Origin: Daldinia sp. FL1419
Taxonomy: Eukaryota; Ascomycota; Sordariomycetes; Xylariales; Hypoxylaceae
Assembly: GCA_025201765.1 (NCBI GenBank)
Contig: MU623469.1
Location: 38,940 to 102,939 of the forward strand
DNA length: 64,000 nucleotides
Direction of reading: 5' to 3'
Positions 1-10,418 of this stretch are shown in pieces. Numbering within the stretch: the stretch's first letter is position 1; each line of letters begins with the position of its first letter. The notes under the pieces were generated by a model that searched no databases, was not told the origin of the DNA, and was given only the letters and a program-made list of their open reading frames with translations. Both the position numbers and the translations under genes were made by a program.

Positions 1-1
1 G

Positions 2-772
2 GCGATTGAAGATGATGCCAAGGAGCTTATCCAAGCACTCGTTACCACCCATATTTACGCTCAACGGAGAAGACGTGTAGCTAACAAAGGAAACGGCGTC
101 ATCATGCTACTATATGGCGGCCCAGGGACGGGCAAGACTTTCACAGCCGAAAGTATAGCTGAACTTGTCGAGAAGCCACTTTATAGGGTAGCTTGCGGTA
201 CCATCGGAACGAATCCAGAACAGGTAGAGAAATACCTGGAGTCTCAGTTACAGCTTGGAAATACATGGGATTCCATCGTTCTGCTTGAAGACGCGGACAT
301 ATTGATCGAAAAAGGCAGCGGGCGTAACCTGAAGTGCAACGCCCTTGCATCTGCCTTCTTACATGTGCTGGAATCATACCGCGGAATCCTCATATTAACT
401 TCTAGAGTCGAGAAGTTCGATGAGGCGCTGAAGTCCCGTATCCAGCTATCTCTTCACTACAATGCTCTCACCGAAACACAGCGGGGCAAAATCTGGCGTA
501 ATTGCATCGAAAAATTACAGTCCTCCGATGAAGACGTCTTATTCGACGATTTATACAGTCACATAGATGATCTGAAGAAAGTGGAGATGAACGGACACCA
601 GATTCGCAACACAATCACAACAGCGCGTCGACTCGCCCGGTATCGTAAACAGAATTTGAGCTACGCTCATCTCAAGCATGTAATAGACGCATCGGGGAGA
701 TTCGAACCCGGTATCCAAACTATGAAGGAGGGGTCGACGGACGAGGAACTGGAAAAAGGTGAAGGCCAGTGA
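2..772 (+). CDS. AAA+ ATPase (partial, 5' end missing)
   Basis: The frame is open to the left window edge, so this is the 3' end of a longer gene; the stop is at 770-772. The visible 256 codons hold one AAA+ core: a KGNGVIMLLYG lead-in, Walker A GGPGTGKT, a Walker B-like segment IVLLEDADILIE, and a FDEALKSRIQ arginine-finger region followed by a helical lid. This pattern is typical of the large fungal AAA proteins that carry an N-terminal DUF7025-like region, which would lie outside the window. Two deviations are visible. The Walker B acidic pair reads ED where DE is usual. The sensor-1 strand reads ILTSRV without the Asn usually seen (TSNR or TTNR). Substrate and cellular role are unknown. 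The family call is confident; catalytic competence is uncertain. Confidence 0.85.
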   Translation, partial: AIEDDAKELIQALVTTHIYAQRRRRVANKGNGVIMLLYGGPGTGKTFTAESIAELVEKPLYRVACGTIGTNPEQVEKYLESQLQLGNTWDSIVLLEDADILIEKGSGRNLKCNALASAFLHVLESYRGILILTSRVEKFDEALKSRIQLSLHYNALTETQRGKIWRNCIEKLQSSDEDVLFDDLYSHIDDLKKVEMNGHQIRNTITTARRLARYRKQNLSYAHLKHVIDASGRFEPGIQTMKEGSTDEELEKGEGQ

Positions 773-1342
773 GACTTGCGTATAATCAGTATCTTACATA
801 GTATGCCATCACCTACCTAGGTAGGTAGTTATATAAGATTGGATAGTCATTATGAAACGACGACGTTCATTAAGGGATAACTCGCTGATTACACAACGTA
901 TTTGTGGAAAGGAAAAAGAAAAGGAGGCCAAGTTGCTAAAAGCCCCCAAAATGATGGAATTGAGCATCTAAACCCTAACCGATTGAAAGAACCATGTAAC
1001 TTCGCATATTAATTACTACCTATATCAAGCCACATGCCTGATACTGGGTTGAGTACAGCAGAAACAAATGATTCATGATTAGTTTAGTCTAAACCAGCCT
1101 CTAAGGAGTTCTCACAGTCTAATCGCATAGTATGTTAATAGGATTTTATTAGGATTAGTAGGTAACTAAACTACTCCTATTAATTGTGTGGTTGTAACTA
1201 AGGACGCCCTTCATTTAAGATGAAGTTAAGCAAAGTCAAACGTCCCTTACAGCTACGAAACTTAGTGTCTCATAGCCGCCACCTTAGGAGTCATTTTTGG
1301 GCCAATATGTTTTCTCATGACTCTGTGTCTTCGCCTCGGGGC
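773..1342. other. intergenic spacer
   Basis: No credible ORF. It holds a palindromic ACCTACCTAGGTAGGTA motif at about 811-827 (see the dispersed-motif finding) and AT-rich sequence separating two converging genes. Confidence 0.6.
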
Positions 1343-1954
1343 CTAATTGCTATCCTCGCCTGGGGTTGGTTCGTCGCCAGACTCGTATGAGTTCAATGCC
1401 GTGATGGTCTCCATAACGATGTCTTCTACTGCGGGATCTTCAGTGACATAATCAAGAGTGTCGTCGATTTCATCAAAAGACTCCAAGGTTTCTTGGGCAT
1501 CATCGGAAATTAGATCTGCAATTTCTTTAATTCCTTTAGTAACTGGTGTGAACTGAGGATGGTTTTGTTCGAGCTGAGGGTAATCTTGTGCCAGCGTATA
1601 GAGAATAAATTTTATTTGTTGGCTCCTATGCATCATACGCTGGACTAACGTGACCCAATATTGGACAGTTTCACGGCTCACTTGAAACATCTCAGGCTCG
1701 TCGGCCTCGTTTGCGGCCGGGTCGGTAATATCCAATCGTTCTAGAAGCTGCGCCATCACTTCGCTACTTGATTTAAGTTCATTGACTCTTTCTGATAGAT
1801 TCGACGATGCTACTTTGTGGTCTAGGAGAATGATGAGTTTTTTACAGTAATCATCGAGATCTTTCTGGGATTTATCTCCGGTTTGAGCACTCGGATCGTT
1901 TGATGTGCTTGCTTCATCACCGTAGGAATCTTGGTATTCGTCGAAGTCAGACAT
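1343..1954 (-). CDS. hypothetical acidic protein, 203 aa
   Basis: Single-exon ORF of 203 residues whose ATG follows an A-rich stretch (AAAAATGTC), a reasonable fungal start context. I do not recognise a family. The N-terminus (first ~30 residues) and C-terminus are rich in D, E, S and T. The middle (about 35-150) is predicted helical, with a conserved-looking segment around TVQYWVTLVQRMMHRSQQIK. There is no signal peptide, membrane segment or cysteine motif. It could be a small lineage-specific nuclear or cytosolic protein, and its composition is compatible with real coding sequence. It lies between the AAA gene and a divergent permease. Function unknown. Confidence 0.6.
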   Translation of the reverse strand: MSDFDEYQDSYGDEASTSNDPSAQTGDKSQKDLDDYCKKLIILLDHKVASSNLSERVNELKSSSEVMAQLLERLDITDPAANEADEPEMFQVSRETVQYWVTLVQRMMHRSQQIKFILYTLAQDYPQLEQNHPQFTPVTKGIKEIADLISDDAQETLESFDEIDDTLDYVTEDPAVEDIVMETITALNSYESGDEPTPGEDSN

Positions 1955-2918
1955 TTTTTCTTAGCTTTTATGAAGTTGGTTAGGTACCTTAGTATGATGG
2001 TAAGCCGTGTTTGATATCTCCAGAGTGTGATCTTGTCAATTGCTGTTTTGTGAGTTCCTGTCTTGTGGATAGTCTCATTCCAGTACGTCCTAACGAGCGT
2101 TTATATATATAAATACTTAAAACTCAATGGAGTTGTTATATAATGGCTACAGAATTACTGATTGTAACGACTAACAAGTTGAGTCAAGACACTTTTAATA
2201 AGAAGAAACAATCCTGCTTACCCCTATTTGCCCCTATCTACAAGTAAGGACATCGTTTGGTCTCTGCTTAGCTTTGTTTATTGCATGCATTTCCGGAAGT
2301 ACGTAGCTAAACGAGCATATTGTTTCTATCGGTGTATTGTATCTAGGTAGCCTAGTTGAAGATTATGTAATACATGGGTAAGGTAACCGTTTTGCGCCAA
2401 GTACTACGGTACCCGATAGGGCGGTCTGTGCGGGACGAGTAAGAAATTCGTCGCTATGCAGCTTTAACTCTTAACTGTGGAGACAAGAATTAAGGGGAAG
2501 GAGCTTGTGGAGAGGACCTGTGGAAGATCAGAAACAACCATCGCAATCTCATTGTTCCATCTTCCGTATTTGATCCATTCTATTATTTTTCCTCCTTCCT
2601 AACCTTAGACTATTCAGCCGGTTGTCTTTACTTGGAACCTTCAAGATTACTACAAGAGCTATTTTCAATAGTTATTCCCGTTATACTTCACTTAATTCGA
2701 ATCTTAATCACATTACTCATCTCCTAACTTAACTAGGTACATTCTTGGGCTATTCGAGGGTCTGACATCACCAGCTCCTCGATTCTACGAATACTCTCTT
2801 CTGCATTGCGCGGCCGCTTATAACCGACCATGATTCCTCTTCGACGACAAAGAATATAGACAGTATCCCATCCTACCATCTTCTACCGGTGCCGCCGATT
2901 TAAACTTACCCAGTTGCG
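1955..2918. promoter_or_regulatory. divergent intergenic region
   Basis: About 960 bp between the divergently transcribed acidic-protein gene and the permease. It should contain both promoters. The last 400 bp before the permease ATG are pyrimidine-rich on the + strand, as is common in fungal 5' leaders. No specific operator was identified. Confidence 0.5.
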
Positions 2919-4842
2919 ATGCCAACTCAATATTCGTCCGCCCTTCATCCCGGCGCTCGAGACTCCCTCGAACTCGCCTCGTTAGCATCCTCTAGTCGCG
3001 GTCCCGACACCTACTCAGACACGGATTCTAGGGCGTCGCTTTCTTCTTCACGGAAGCTTTCGCTTGAGCAAGACGACCCGTTAGATTATAACAACCCTGC
3101 AAACCGTTCTGATTTTAGATCTGGTCATGGCAGGACGTACTCTGTTAATTCCAACTTCGACTACGCCGCGAATCTTTTCCCGCTCTCCTCGTCTACCGCA
3201 CCCGGTTACGCCCCCTTAGGCGCGCCAACGTCGGCCGCCCAACGACACGGTGGACTGGGCGGACCGTCGCTGGAAAAACATAAAACATTAACATATCTGA
3301 ACGGGCTAGGCTTAATCGTAGGGTTAGTAATTGGCTCGGGTATCTTTTCATCCCCTAGCCAGGTCAACGTAAACGTTGGTTCGCCTGGCGCATCACTGGT
3401 CGTATGGGCAATATCAGGTGTCCTCGCCTGGACGGGCGCAGCGAGTTATGCGGAATTAGGGGGTGCGATTCCTCTAAACGGAGGCGCGCAAGCTTATTTA
3501 TCCAAGATTATGGGCGAATTGGCCGGCTTCCTCTTTACGTGGGTAGCGGTCCTCGTTCTCAAGCCTGGAAGCGCGGCTATAATTTCAATCATCATGGGCG
3601 AGTACCTTGTGCGCGCCGTGATTGGCGCCGAGGCGGAAACGGTAAACCCCTGGATTAACAAGAGCGTTGGCCTTGTCGGATTGTTTGTGGTGACTTTTTT
3701 AAATTGTGTTTCAACGAAGCTCGGAACCCGCGTAAATGACACGCTCATGTTTTTAAAATTCATCGCTTTAATCGGTGTTACTATTTGTGGGATTGTGGTG
3801 GCGCTTACTGGATTCTCTACTTCCGGTCAAGCGAATGTGGATTGGAAGAATCACGCATGGTTCGAGGGCACGAGCAGCGACGCGACGCATTGGGCCGTTG
3901 CTTTATACGCCGGACTTTGGGCTTATGACGGTTGGGATAACGTAAGTTTTTGCCCTTTCAAGACGAAAAACACCTAGAAATCTAATATAGCTAACTACTT
4001 AATTAAAACAGACAAACTATGTAGTTGGCGAGTTTCGAAACCCTTCGAGAGATCTCCCGCGTGTCATTCACACGGCGATGCCTCTTGTTATTATTTGCTA
4101 TCTTCTCGCCAACTTCTCGTATTTCCTAGTATTACCTTTAGACGCGCTTAATTCTACCAATACTGTCGCCGTCAACTTTGGTAGCAAGGTGTTTGGTCCC
4201 GTTGGCGCACTTATTTTTGCGCTCATCGTTAGCGCCTCTTGCTTTGGCGCTCTCAACTCGTCTACGTTTACTAGCAGTCGGCTTGTTTACGCCGCTGCTA
4301 AGGAGGGTTATGTCCCATCCGTCATTAGCCGCGTGGGTATCGGTTCCCGCGAACCCGGTATGACAACTATGAGGACGAGGAATTGGTTTTCGAAAAGACT
4401 ACACAATATGATCGGCGACGAAGAAACAGGCCTTTTCTTTACGCCGTTATACGCGTTGGCGTTGAACGGCACTTTAACGGCTATATATGTGATTGTTGGT
4501 GAATTTGGGGAACTCGTTACGTTTTATGGTGTGGCTGGATATTCGTTCTATTTCCTCACGGTCTTGGGATTAATTATCCTAAGAGTGAAGGAACCGCAGT
4601 TGGAGAGGCCATACAAGACGTGGATTACAACCCCCATAATATTCTGCTGCGTAAGCTTGTTCTTGCTCAGCCGCGCGGTATTTGCTCAGCCGTTGAAGAC
4701 GCTCATCGTCGTCACATTTGTGCTATCTGGGATTCCGGTATTTTTTTGGAGGATACAAGGTCGGGACCAGGTCTCCAAGAGGGAGCCGGGCTCCGGCAAC
4801 TCAACATCGGGGTGGAAGTTCTGGAAACGATGGCGGAAATGA
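2919..4842 (+). CDS. LAT/SLC7-type amino-acid permease (MUP1-like)
   Basis: Two exons, 2919-3941 and 4012-4842 (617 aa). The intron 3942-4011 has GTAAGT, a CTAACT branch and ACAG; removal joins ...GWDN to TNYVVGEFRNPSRDLPR, the signature loop of this family. The first ~125 residues are a Ser-rich cytosolic tail. The membrane domain follows: TM1 with GLVIGSGIFSSPSQV (the G-S-G substrate-backbone motif), then about eleven further hydrophobic segments. Fungal members of this branch of the APC superfamily (2.A.3) carry methionine or other neutral amino acids at the plasma membrane as single polypeptides. The long N-tail could be a site for ubiquitin-dependent turnover (inference). Substrate cannot be read from sequence; methionine (MUP1-like) is a guess. 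Confidence 0.9.
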
Positions 4843-5508
4843 GCTACGAATTAAACAGTAATGTTCCTATTATCAGGGCGATGTTTTTCATAGAAAGAGT
4901 TTCAGCAATTGGACACAGCGAGCATTCTGAATGAGCAGCATCAAGACCACTGGAGTATACGGAATCAGACATACGCGTATGTATGTATCTAGATTCTAGT
5001 TGGTGATATCAGTAAATAGCATATATTGCGCAGTCGCGCATGCATTACTGGTAATATGAACAAGTCAATAGAAATAATGACACAAGCAACTACATTTCTA
5101 TGCTATAGAGAACAATTTAGTTTGGGGTTTTAATCCAAGGCTAATTACACTTTATTAAACCTCAGTTATATAACGGAGCTTAATAGGCAAAGATTATACC
5201 GTTAATTCGGCCGCAACAGAATTCAAACTAGTCTGGCTTCGACGGGATCGTCGTGTCTCATTGTTCAGTCGGCAGCCAGTCGGCCCCTAACATTCATCAG
5301 CAGCTCATCGCCGGCTCTGACCATTCGTTTCAAACCTTCTTGGATGAAATGAACCAAACCAAGCACCGCCCGTACTCCCTGACCCACTCCTTTCGCCACC
5401 TCCAGCCCACAGTGGTGAGTGAGATACCCGTGAGAGTCTTGTTTTTATAAAGCTTTTAGAAAAGCTGTCCATATATAATATTGTTTTGTTTATTATATGC
5501 AACACTTC
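4843..5508. other. intergenic spacer
   Basis: 3' flank of the permease. Short opposing ORFs at 5253-5505 look like chance frames; no motif was recognised. Confidence 0.5.
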
Positions 5509-5936
5509 CTATATATGCCAATACGCCGCGAGGGCGTTCTCTGCAAGATTTTCCATTTTATTAACCCTAGGTACCATCGCACAAGGCAATCGCAACGACA
5601 CATGATGATCGCCATATACCTCCGACAAGAGAAAAACCCCTTCGAGACTCACGACGCGAGATAGCCGGACGTACGTGGTCATAAAATCTGGGCCTTTCCG
5701 ATTTTTCAGGCGTGACATTAGGCTAACGAACTCCCGTTGGTATGTCTGACCTTGGGATTTGTAGTCGGTGACTGGGAAGCTAGGAGTTAATGTGAAGCCA
5801 GTTCGGTCAAATGGCCTCGACGAGGTACCAGAAGACTTAGCAGCCCCTATCTTTTGGGGTGTAATAATATAATGAGTTTTGCTCCTTCTTGGCTACTCTC
5901 GAGTTTAGGATATATCCATCCTCTTTCGTTTGAGTG
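5509..5936 (-). pseudogene. PIF1-like helicase C-terminal remnant
   Basis: Reading the minus strand, the frame from 5892 to the stop at 5509 contains FPVTDYKSQGQTY, then a variable stretch, then TTYVRLSRVVSLEGVFLL, and ends with a helical MVPRVNKMENLAENALAAYW tail. This is the C-terminal order of PIF1/RecD-type DNA helicases (VTDYKSQGQT ahead of YVxLSRxxSLxGLxLL), as found in fungal Helitron-type or stand-alone PIF1 genes. Just upstream, a different frame (5936 to about 5850) carries GWIYPKLESSQEGAKLII and stops at a TAG near the switch. So the coding line is broken by a frameshift around 5850 and by stops (TAG at 5937-5939 in one frame, 5893-5895 in the other). The N-terminal helicase motifs, including Walker A, are absent. 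I read it as a decayed copy, probably of a mobile-element or accessory gene. Confidence 0.7.
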
Positions 5937-8622
5937 CTATTTCTTACGGGAATTATACTCTTCACACTCATCAAATGACCCCTTCAGTGATCTTTCGGAT
6001 GATTCGGGAACCCTTCACAGGAAGTCTCGGCCTTCGTCGGTAAGCGATAACGACCCAACAGTGGGAAATCATCAATTATATTGAAACGCATTGGATGACT
6101 TTTATTGATGCCAATGCTAGTGAGTAGAGTTTATTCAGAGTTAGCGTTCAATAGCCTTATCACCACCAGTAGAGAATACTCGGGGTCCAAACGATCAATG
6201 TTGCGTTCGGCACACGCCCGTCTGGGCCATGGCATCGTCAACCGCCACGGCCCGATTTCCCCTGAGCTTCCACCACCGTGCTCCGGGCTGTTCTTGTCGT
6301 ATATACGTGGTTTTGATCTGTAAAAATGTCTATTGGTCTGGAATATGTTTAGGGTTACCCTCTTAAGCTTAGGGTGTCAAACACTCCTTCCAGAACTGCG
6401 TCGCAACCGCTAAAATACCCCCAGCAAGGCCGTCGGCCGAAGTACGAAGTTAGGCGGAGTGAAATGGCTTCTTAATCGCGCATCTCCTTTCGACTAATCA
6501 ATAGTAACGGTGGTCGGGCGTCTCGTTTACTAACGCCTCAGCTTAGACTCGAACAAGCATGTTTTTACCGAATCTAGGTCTCGTCAACATTTTGGGGCGG
6601 ATGATCACTTCTGACGAAAGCTTATGGTGCCCGCTTCGTATCTTCGCGAGTTTGGAGAGTTATACCATGTATACCTGAAATGGAATGTAAAGGCGTAAGG
6701 TTGCGCTATTGACGTTAAGGCTGAGGTTTGCGTTGTGGATATTGTTGATGTTGATGGTGCCATAAACGATCGGATCAAGGGTAAAACGAAACGATGTACC
6801 CATGTGACCGGAAGAAAATAAAGAGGCATAAATAGTAGATACTTAGGTACCAAATCAAGAATGGTAGCCAAATGCGCGAGGCTCGTGCCATCTGACAACA
6901 CTATGAGGTCGCTCGAGAACGCGATGGTCGATAAGTTGATACTGCCTAAGACGTCTATTCCGAACTGAAGAGCGCTAAGGTACCTAGGTAGAAGGTGTAG
7001 GTGAAATATGCAGGTAGTAGCATAGTCGTCCTTGATACGGAACCTTGCCTCTGAAAGTTAAGTCGATTAAAGAATAAGGTGCCACGGTACGAAAACGATG
7101 GATGTGAAGAGCTGTTGTTTGCCTGTTGGATGTTCTAGGTATGTTGGGGATTCATGATCGCTATTCGGCCTATTCTCTCGACTGTAATGTATCGTCTTGT
7201 CGTCTACTATTGTTTTAGCTGGGGTTGCCGACACGTAAACAACACCTTCCATCATCCAGATCGCGACGTGGAGATAGTCTATTGAGGGAGAATGTCCGCT
7301 TGTATGTCCTGTAATAGAACAAAAAGTAGAGTCTGTGGAAAAGGCTCAACTGAGATACTCAGGCAGCTGGAATTGTTAACGATCTAAGATCGTCTGAAAG
7401 ATGAATTGTATCGAAGACCCAGAGGGCCGTAGCTCCAAGTGAAGCTACCAATTTTTGAGAAGACTAATATCGTGCTGAATCGATGAAGTCTGTTGAGTAG
7501 TTGGCACGACCGATAGGTTTGCTGGCGTAATCTGTGGTATAAACTGCTTTGGAGACGAGGAGAGGCGTCCACGAGGCTGTGGTGTCTGGTGGGTTACGAA
7601 CAATTAATGATACGAGATAATTGTTTGTAATTGGTTGTTTGTTAAATTTTTAGACTAAATTTAGTTTTCAAGTCCCTGGGACTATCTACTGCTGGCTAAC
7701 TGTACCAACGATGTGTTCGAGTAAAGTTGCCTGGCGAAAAGCCTCCTAGTCACAATTGTCCATCCGTAAGTTGATTCGGACGATAGTTAGATCTTAGAAT
7801 AGTTAGAGTGGATTGAATATTGGTTAATGAAGAGTTGATTATTAGCGAATGTGGGATAGGAGGGGGGAGGATAGGTGGTTGTTTTTATTAGAGATTGTTG
7901 TTGTTGATGTTGTTGTTGATGTTGATGTTGTTGATGTAAAGACTGTAGGGTTGAGTCTTAAGTCTCTGGGATATGACTCAATATCCGTTGTTGTTGCCTT
8001 GAAACTTTCACCGAGGGGCAACTTCCGCTTAAGTTTTGTAGGAGCATTGATGGATACATGGTACCTATCTATACCTAAGGCACCTGCCCGTTAAGACAAG
8101 CTAAAGGGGTAGATAGGTACCTAGGTAAGTGTTACTTCTATCTGACGTAGTCATGCTATGTCTAGGGGAAAGCATTCCCTAATGGAAGTCACACGTTGTC
8201 TATTAGAGTGGTAAAAGAACGAAAGCTTAAATTTTTGGGAAATTCCCGTGACTGTATTAGACTTCGTCATATCTATAGGAGGTCCTTGACTCTATTGACC
8301 ATGCAACAATGCTACTACCTTACAGTCAGTCCACCTTGCCAAATATAGGACAGGACGTATGCTTATGGAAAGGACTACGAATGGCTGCTCTCAAGGTACC
8401 TAAGCAGGTGAGTAATAATGATTAGCAACGGATGTCTCTAAGCTTATCCCTTCGCGATAACCTTTGGTTGCGTCCATAAATCCATGGTATGCCGCGAGAC
8501 CCTCTGACAACATTAATTGCGTCTACAGTGGCGTCTATAACTCCAGTCTTCACGTGCGCGCTGCTTAAAGGTGTAACGAAAGCTGGTACCTCGCAATGAA
8601 CTTTACACTGCTTGGCTTTTCC
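5937..8622. other. gene-poor spacer, possibly decayed
   Basis: About 2.7 kb without a gene I can support. Short minus-strand frames (6605-6901, 7067-7255, 7384-7572) look weakly protein-like but are broken and match nothing I recognise. Palindromic TACCTAGGTA motifs lie near 6980 and 8116. Confidence 0.45.
7897..7937 (+). repeat. GTT/GAT trinucleotide microsatellite
   Basis: A run built from GTTGTT and GATGTT units. It explains an otherwise open but low-complexity V/D-rich frame across this stretch, which should not be called a gene. Confidence 0.75.
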
Positions 8623-9511
8623 CTAGTTATATAACCATGCGTTGCCTGATGAACCCCTGCGGTCACGGCTTCTCTCATACAGCCACTTGCTGTTCAGCCC
8701 AACCGAACTTCTCTTCCCCGTCACGGGGCTGGGACTCGGGCTGTCAGGGACTCCACCGTAAAGAGAAGCAAATCCTGTGCTGGCACCCATAGAGCTAGGC
8801 GATCCTAGCGAGCTTATCGAAGAGCGACGCGCGCCATTCATGGCTTTATGAAGCAGTGGGGTCTGAGGAGATACTAATCCGGCGAGATTGCCATTTCCGT
8901 TTCCTCCGAAAGAACTACCAAAGTTGGACGAAGTGCTGCGAGGAGAGGCGGAGAAGCTGCGCTTGCTACCCGCGGACCCAGAAATCGAGGGAGTTCGGGA
9001 GTAGCGCGGCGGTGTGCTGTATACAGAACCTGGTGTAGGCGGCGCGGAGCTTGGTGGTAGACCTAGTAGCTTTCGCTGGCCAGGGGTCAAGGGAATGTCG
9101 GATACATCATCCTTAGGTCTGATTAAGGGCAAAAGATTCGTGCCGATGTTGAAGAGGGGTACGGAGAGAAGTATCCAATACGCATATCGCGAGTAGTTCC
9201 AGACACTACATAAGTTAGCCCTCATTAAGTTGGTTATATTAGGGTGAGAATACATACGCGTAGGAAAACGACTTCCTAGGTGGTAACATTCGCGCCAGTA
9301 AAGTATGTATCACGACTATTACTGCAAGCACAAATATATTGACAAAGATGCGCTTGACGTGGCCATCGGTGAACGTCGAGGCCCCCTGTCGCCGGGTAAT
9401 TTCCTGTAGACGCGGGTGCTGCCAATTTCCTGGGCTGTCTGCGACCGGTGGTGCGGCAGGAGTTGATTTCTTCTTGGGGGTGACGATGGTCTTCGCCATT
9501 GATAGAGACAT
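8623..9511 (-). CDS. POM34: nuclear pore membrane protein POM34
   Basis: Two exons on the minus strand, 9258-9511 and 8623-9205 (278 aa). The 52-nt intron 9206-9257 has GTATGT, a GCTAAC branch and TAG; joining gives ...SFSYAVWNYSRYAYW. The protein has a short basic N-terminus and two hydrophobic segments (IFVNIFVLAVIVVIHTLLA and WILLSVPLFNIGTNLLPLI). Then comes the characteristic LTPGQRKLLGLPPSSAPPTPGS motif region and a long Ser/Gly-rich tail. Two transmembrane helices plus this LTPxQRxLLGLPP block are the hallmarks of Pom34, a pore-membrane anchor of the nuclear pore complex that works with Pom152 and Ndc1. Length is near that of the yeast protein (299 aa). A downstream in-frame ATG four codons later (MAKTIV) could be the true start. 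Confidence 0.88.
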
Positions 9512-10418
9512 TGTTGCTATAGTCAGCCTGGCGTCTCAAAACCAGGACCGTAGACGAATTGACTAGGCGTCGTATCGCGAATGCTTGGTGCAGGTTGTCG
9601 TCTTGAAACAATACCTGACTGATAGTGTCGTCTAGTTCTGTCGGGAAGAGAAAGGAGAAAAGGGATGATCTTTGTAAATCGAGGACGAGGTCAATTGAAG
9701 AATGGCATCTATTTGCTGCTGCTACCTATTATATTAGTTAGTACCTAAGGTTAGCATAGTCTTGTGGCGCCGCAAAATGCAGCCCTTTATTGTCGAGCTT
9801 CTTCTGATGGAATGATTCTACTTTGTTTTCTTTTTAATTTGGTTGTCAAGGCAAGTTGCGAAAAACAACCCAAATCTACTGTACCAGAGTATGTACTAAT
9901 CTACTGTTACATTTCTTAGTCACCATACCTACCACCTAAGGTTAGTACCGCCGGACATATCACAGTGCCACCCTTGCGGATCCCAGTCTAGCGCCAAGAT
10001 TCAAGTGGGCATGGAAGTGACGCACGAGCCAATGTACCTCGGTACCTGCTTTTACATAGTAGTCACATCTTTAGGCACGGACACTTCCCTGCGTCACAGG
10101 GCTGACACAAACATTCTGACAGTGTTCTTCGACAAGTTCCCGAGTTCCTAACCTGCTAACCTAACCTAGTCCAAACGCCCCACCAAAGCATCTCACCTCA
10201 TCGGAGCGCCTCGTCTTTAAAGATTCCAGCCGGGTTCATTTAGAAACAATTCCGATTCTTCATACGTCCAACTTCTATCCTTGCTTCTTACGGCCTCGAT
10301 TGTTTCATCGTTTGATGGCTACGACATAATCAGAACTTAGTTATCCTTTTGGGGAAAACATAGCAAACGACAACCCGATATCTGCAATATAAGGGTTAAC
10401 TTCCGAACTCTGTCCAAC
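9512..10418. promoter_or_regulatory. divergent intergenic region
   Basis: About 0.9 kb between divergent POM34 and the acyl-CoA-synthetase-like gene; it should hold both promoters. No recognisable element. Confidence 0.5.

Noticed and set aside
5854..6323. Plus-strand ORFs over and beyond the helicase relic
   Set aside because: They lie antisense to or just beyond the recognised remnant and show no family features.
7849..8094. V/D-rich ORF across the GTT/GAT repeat
   Set aside because: The frame is kept open by a trinucleotide microsatellite.
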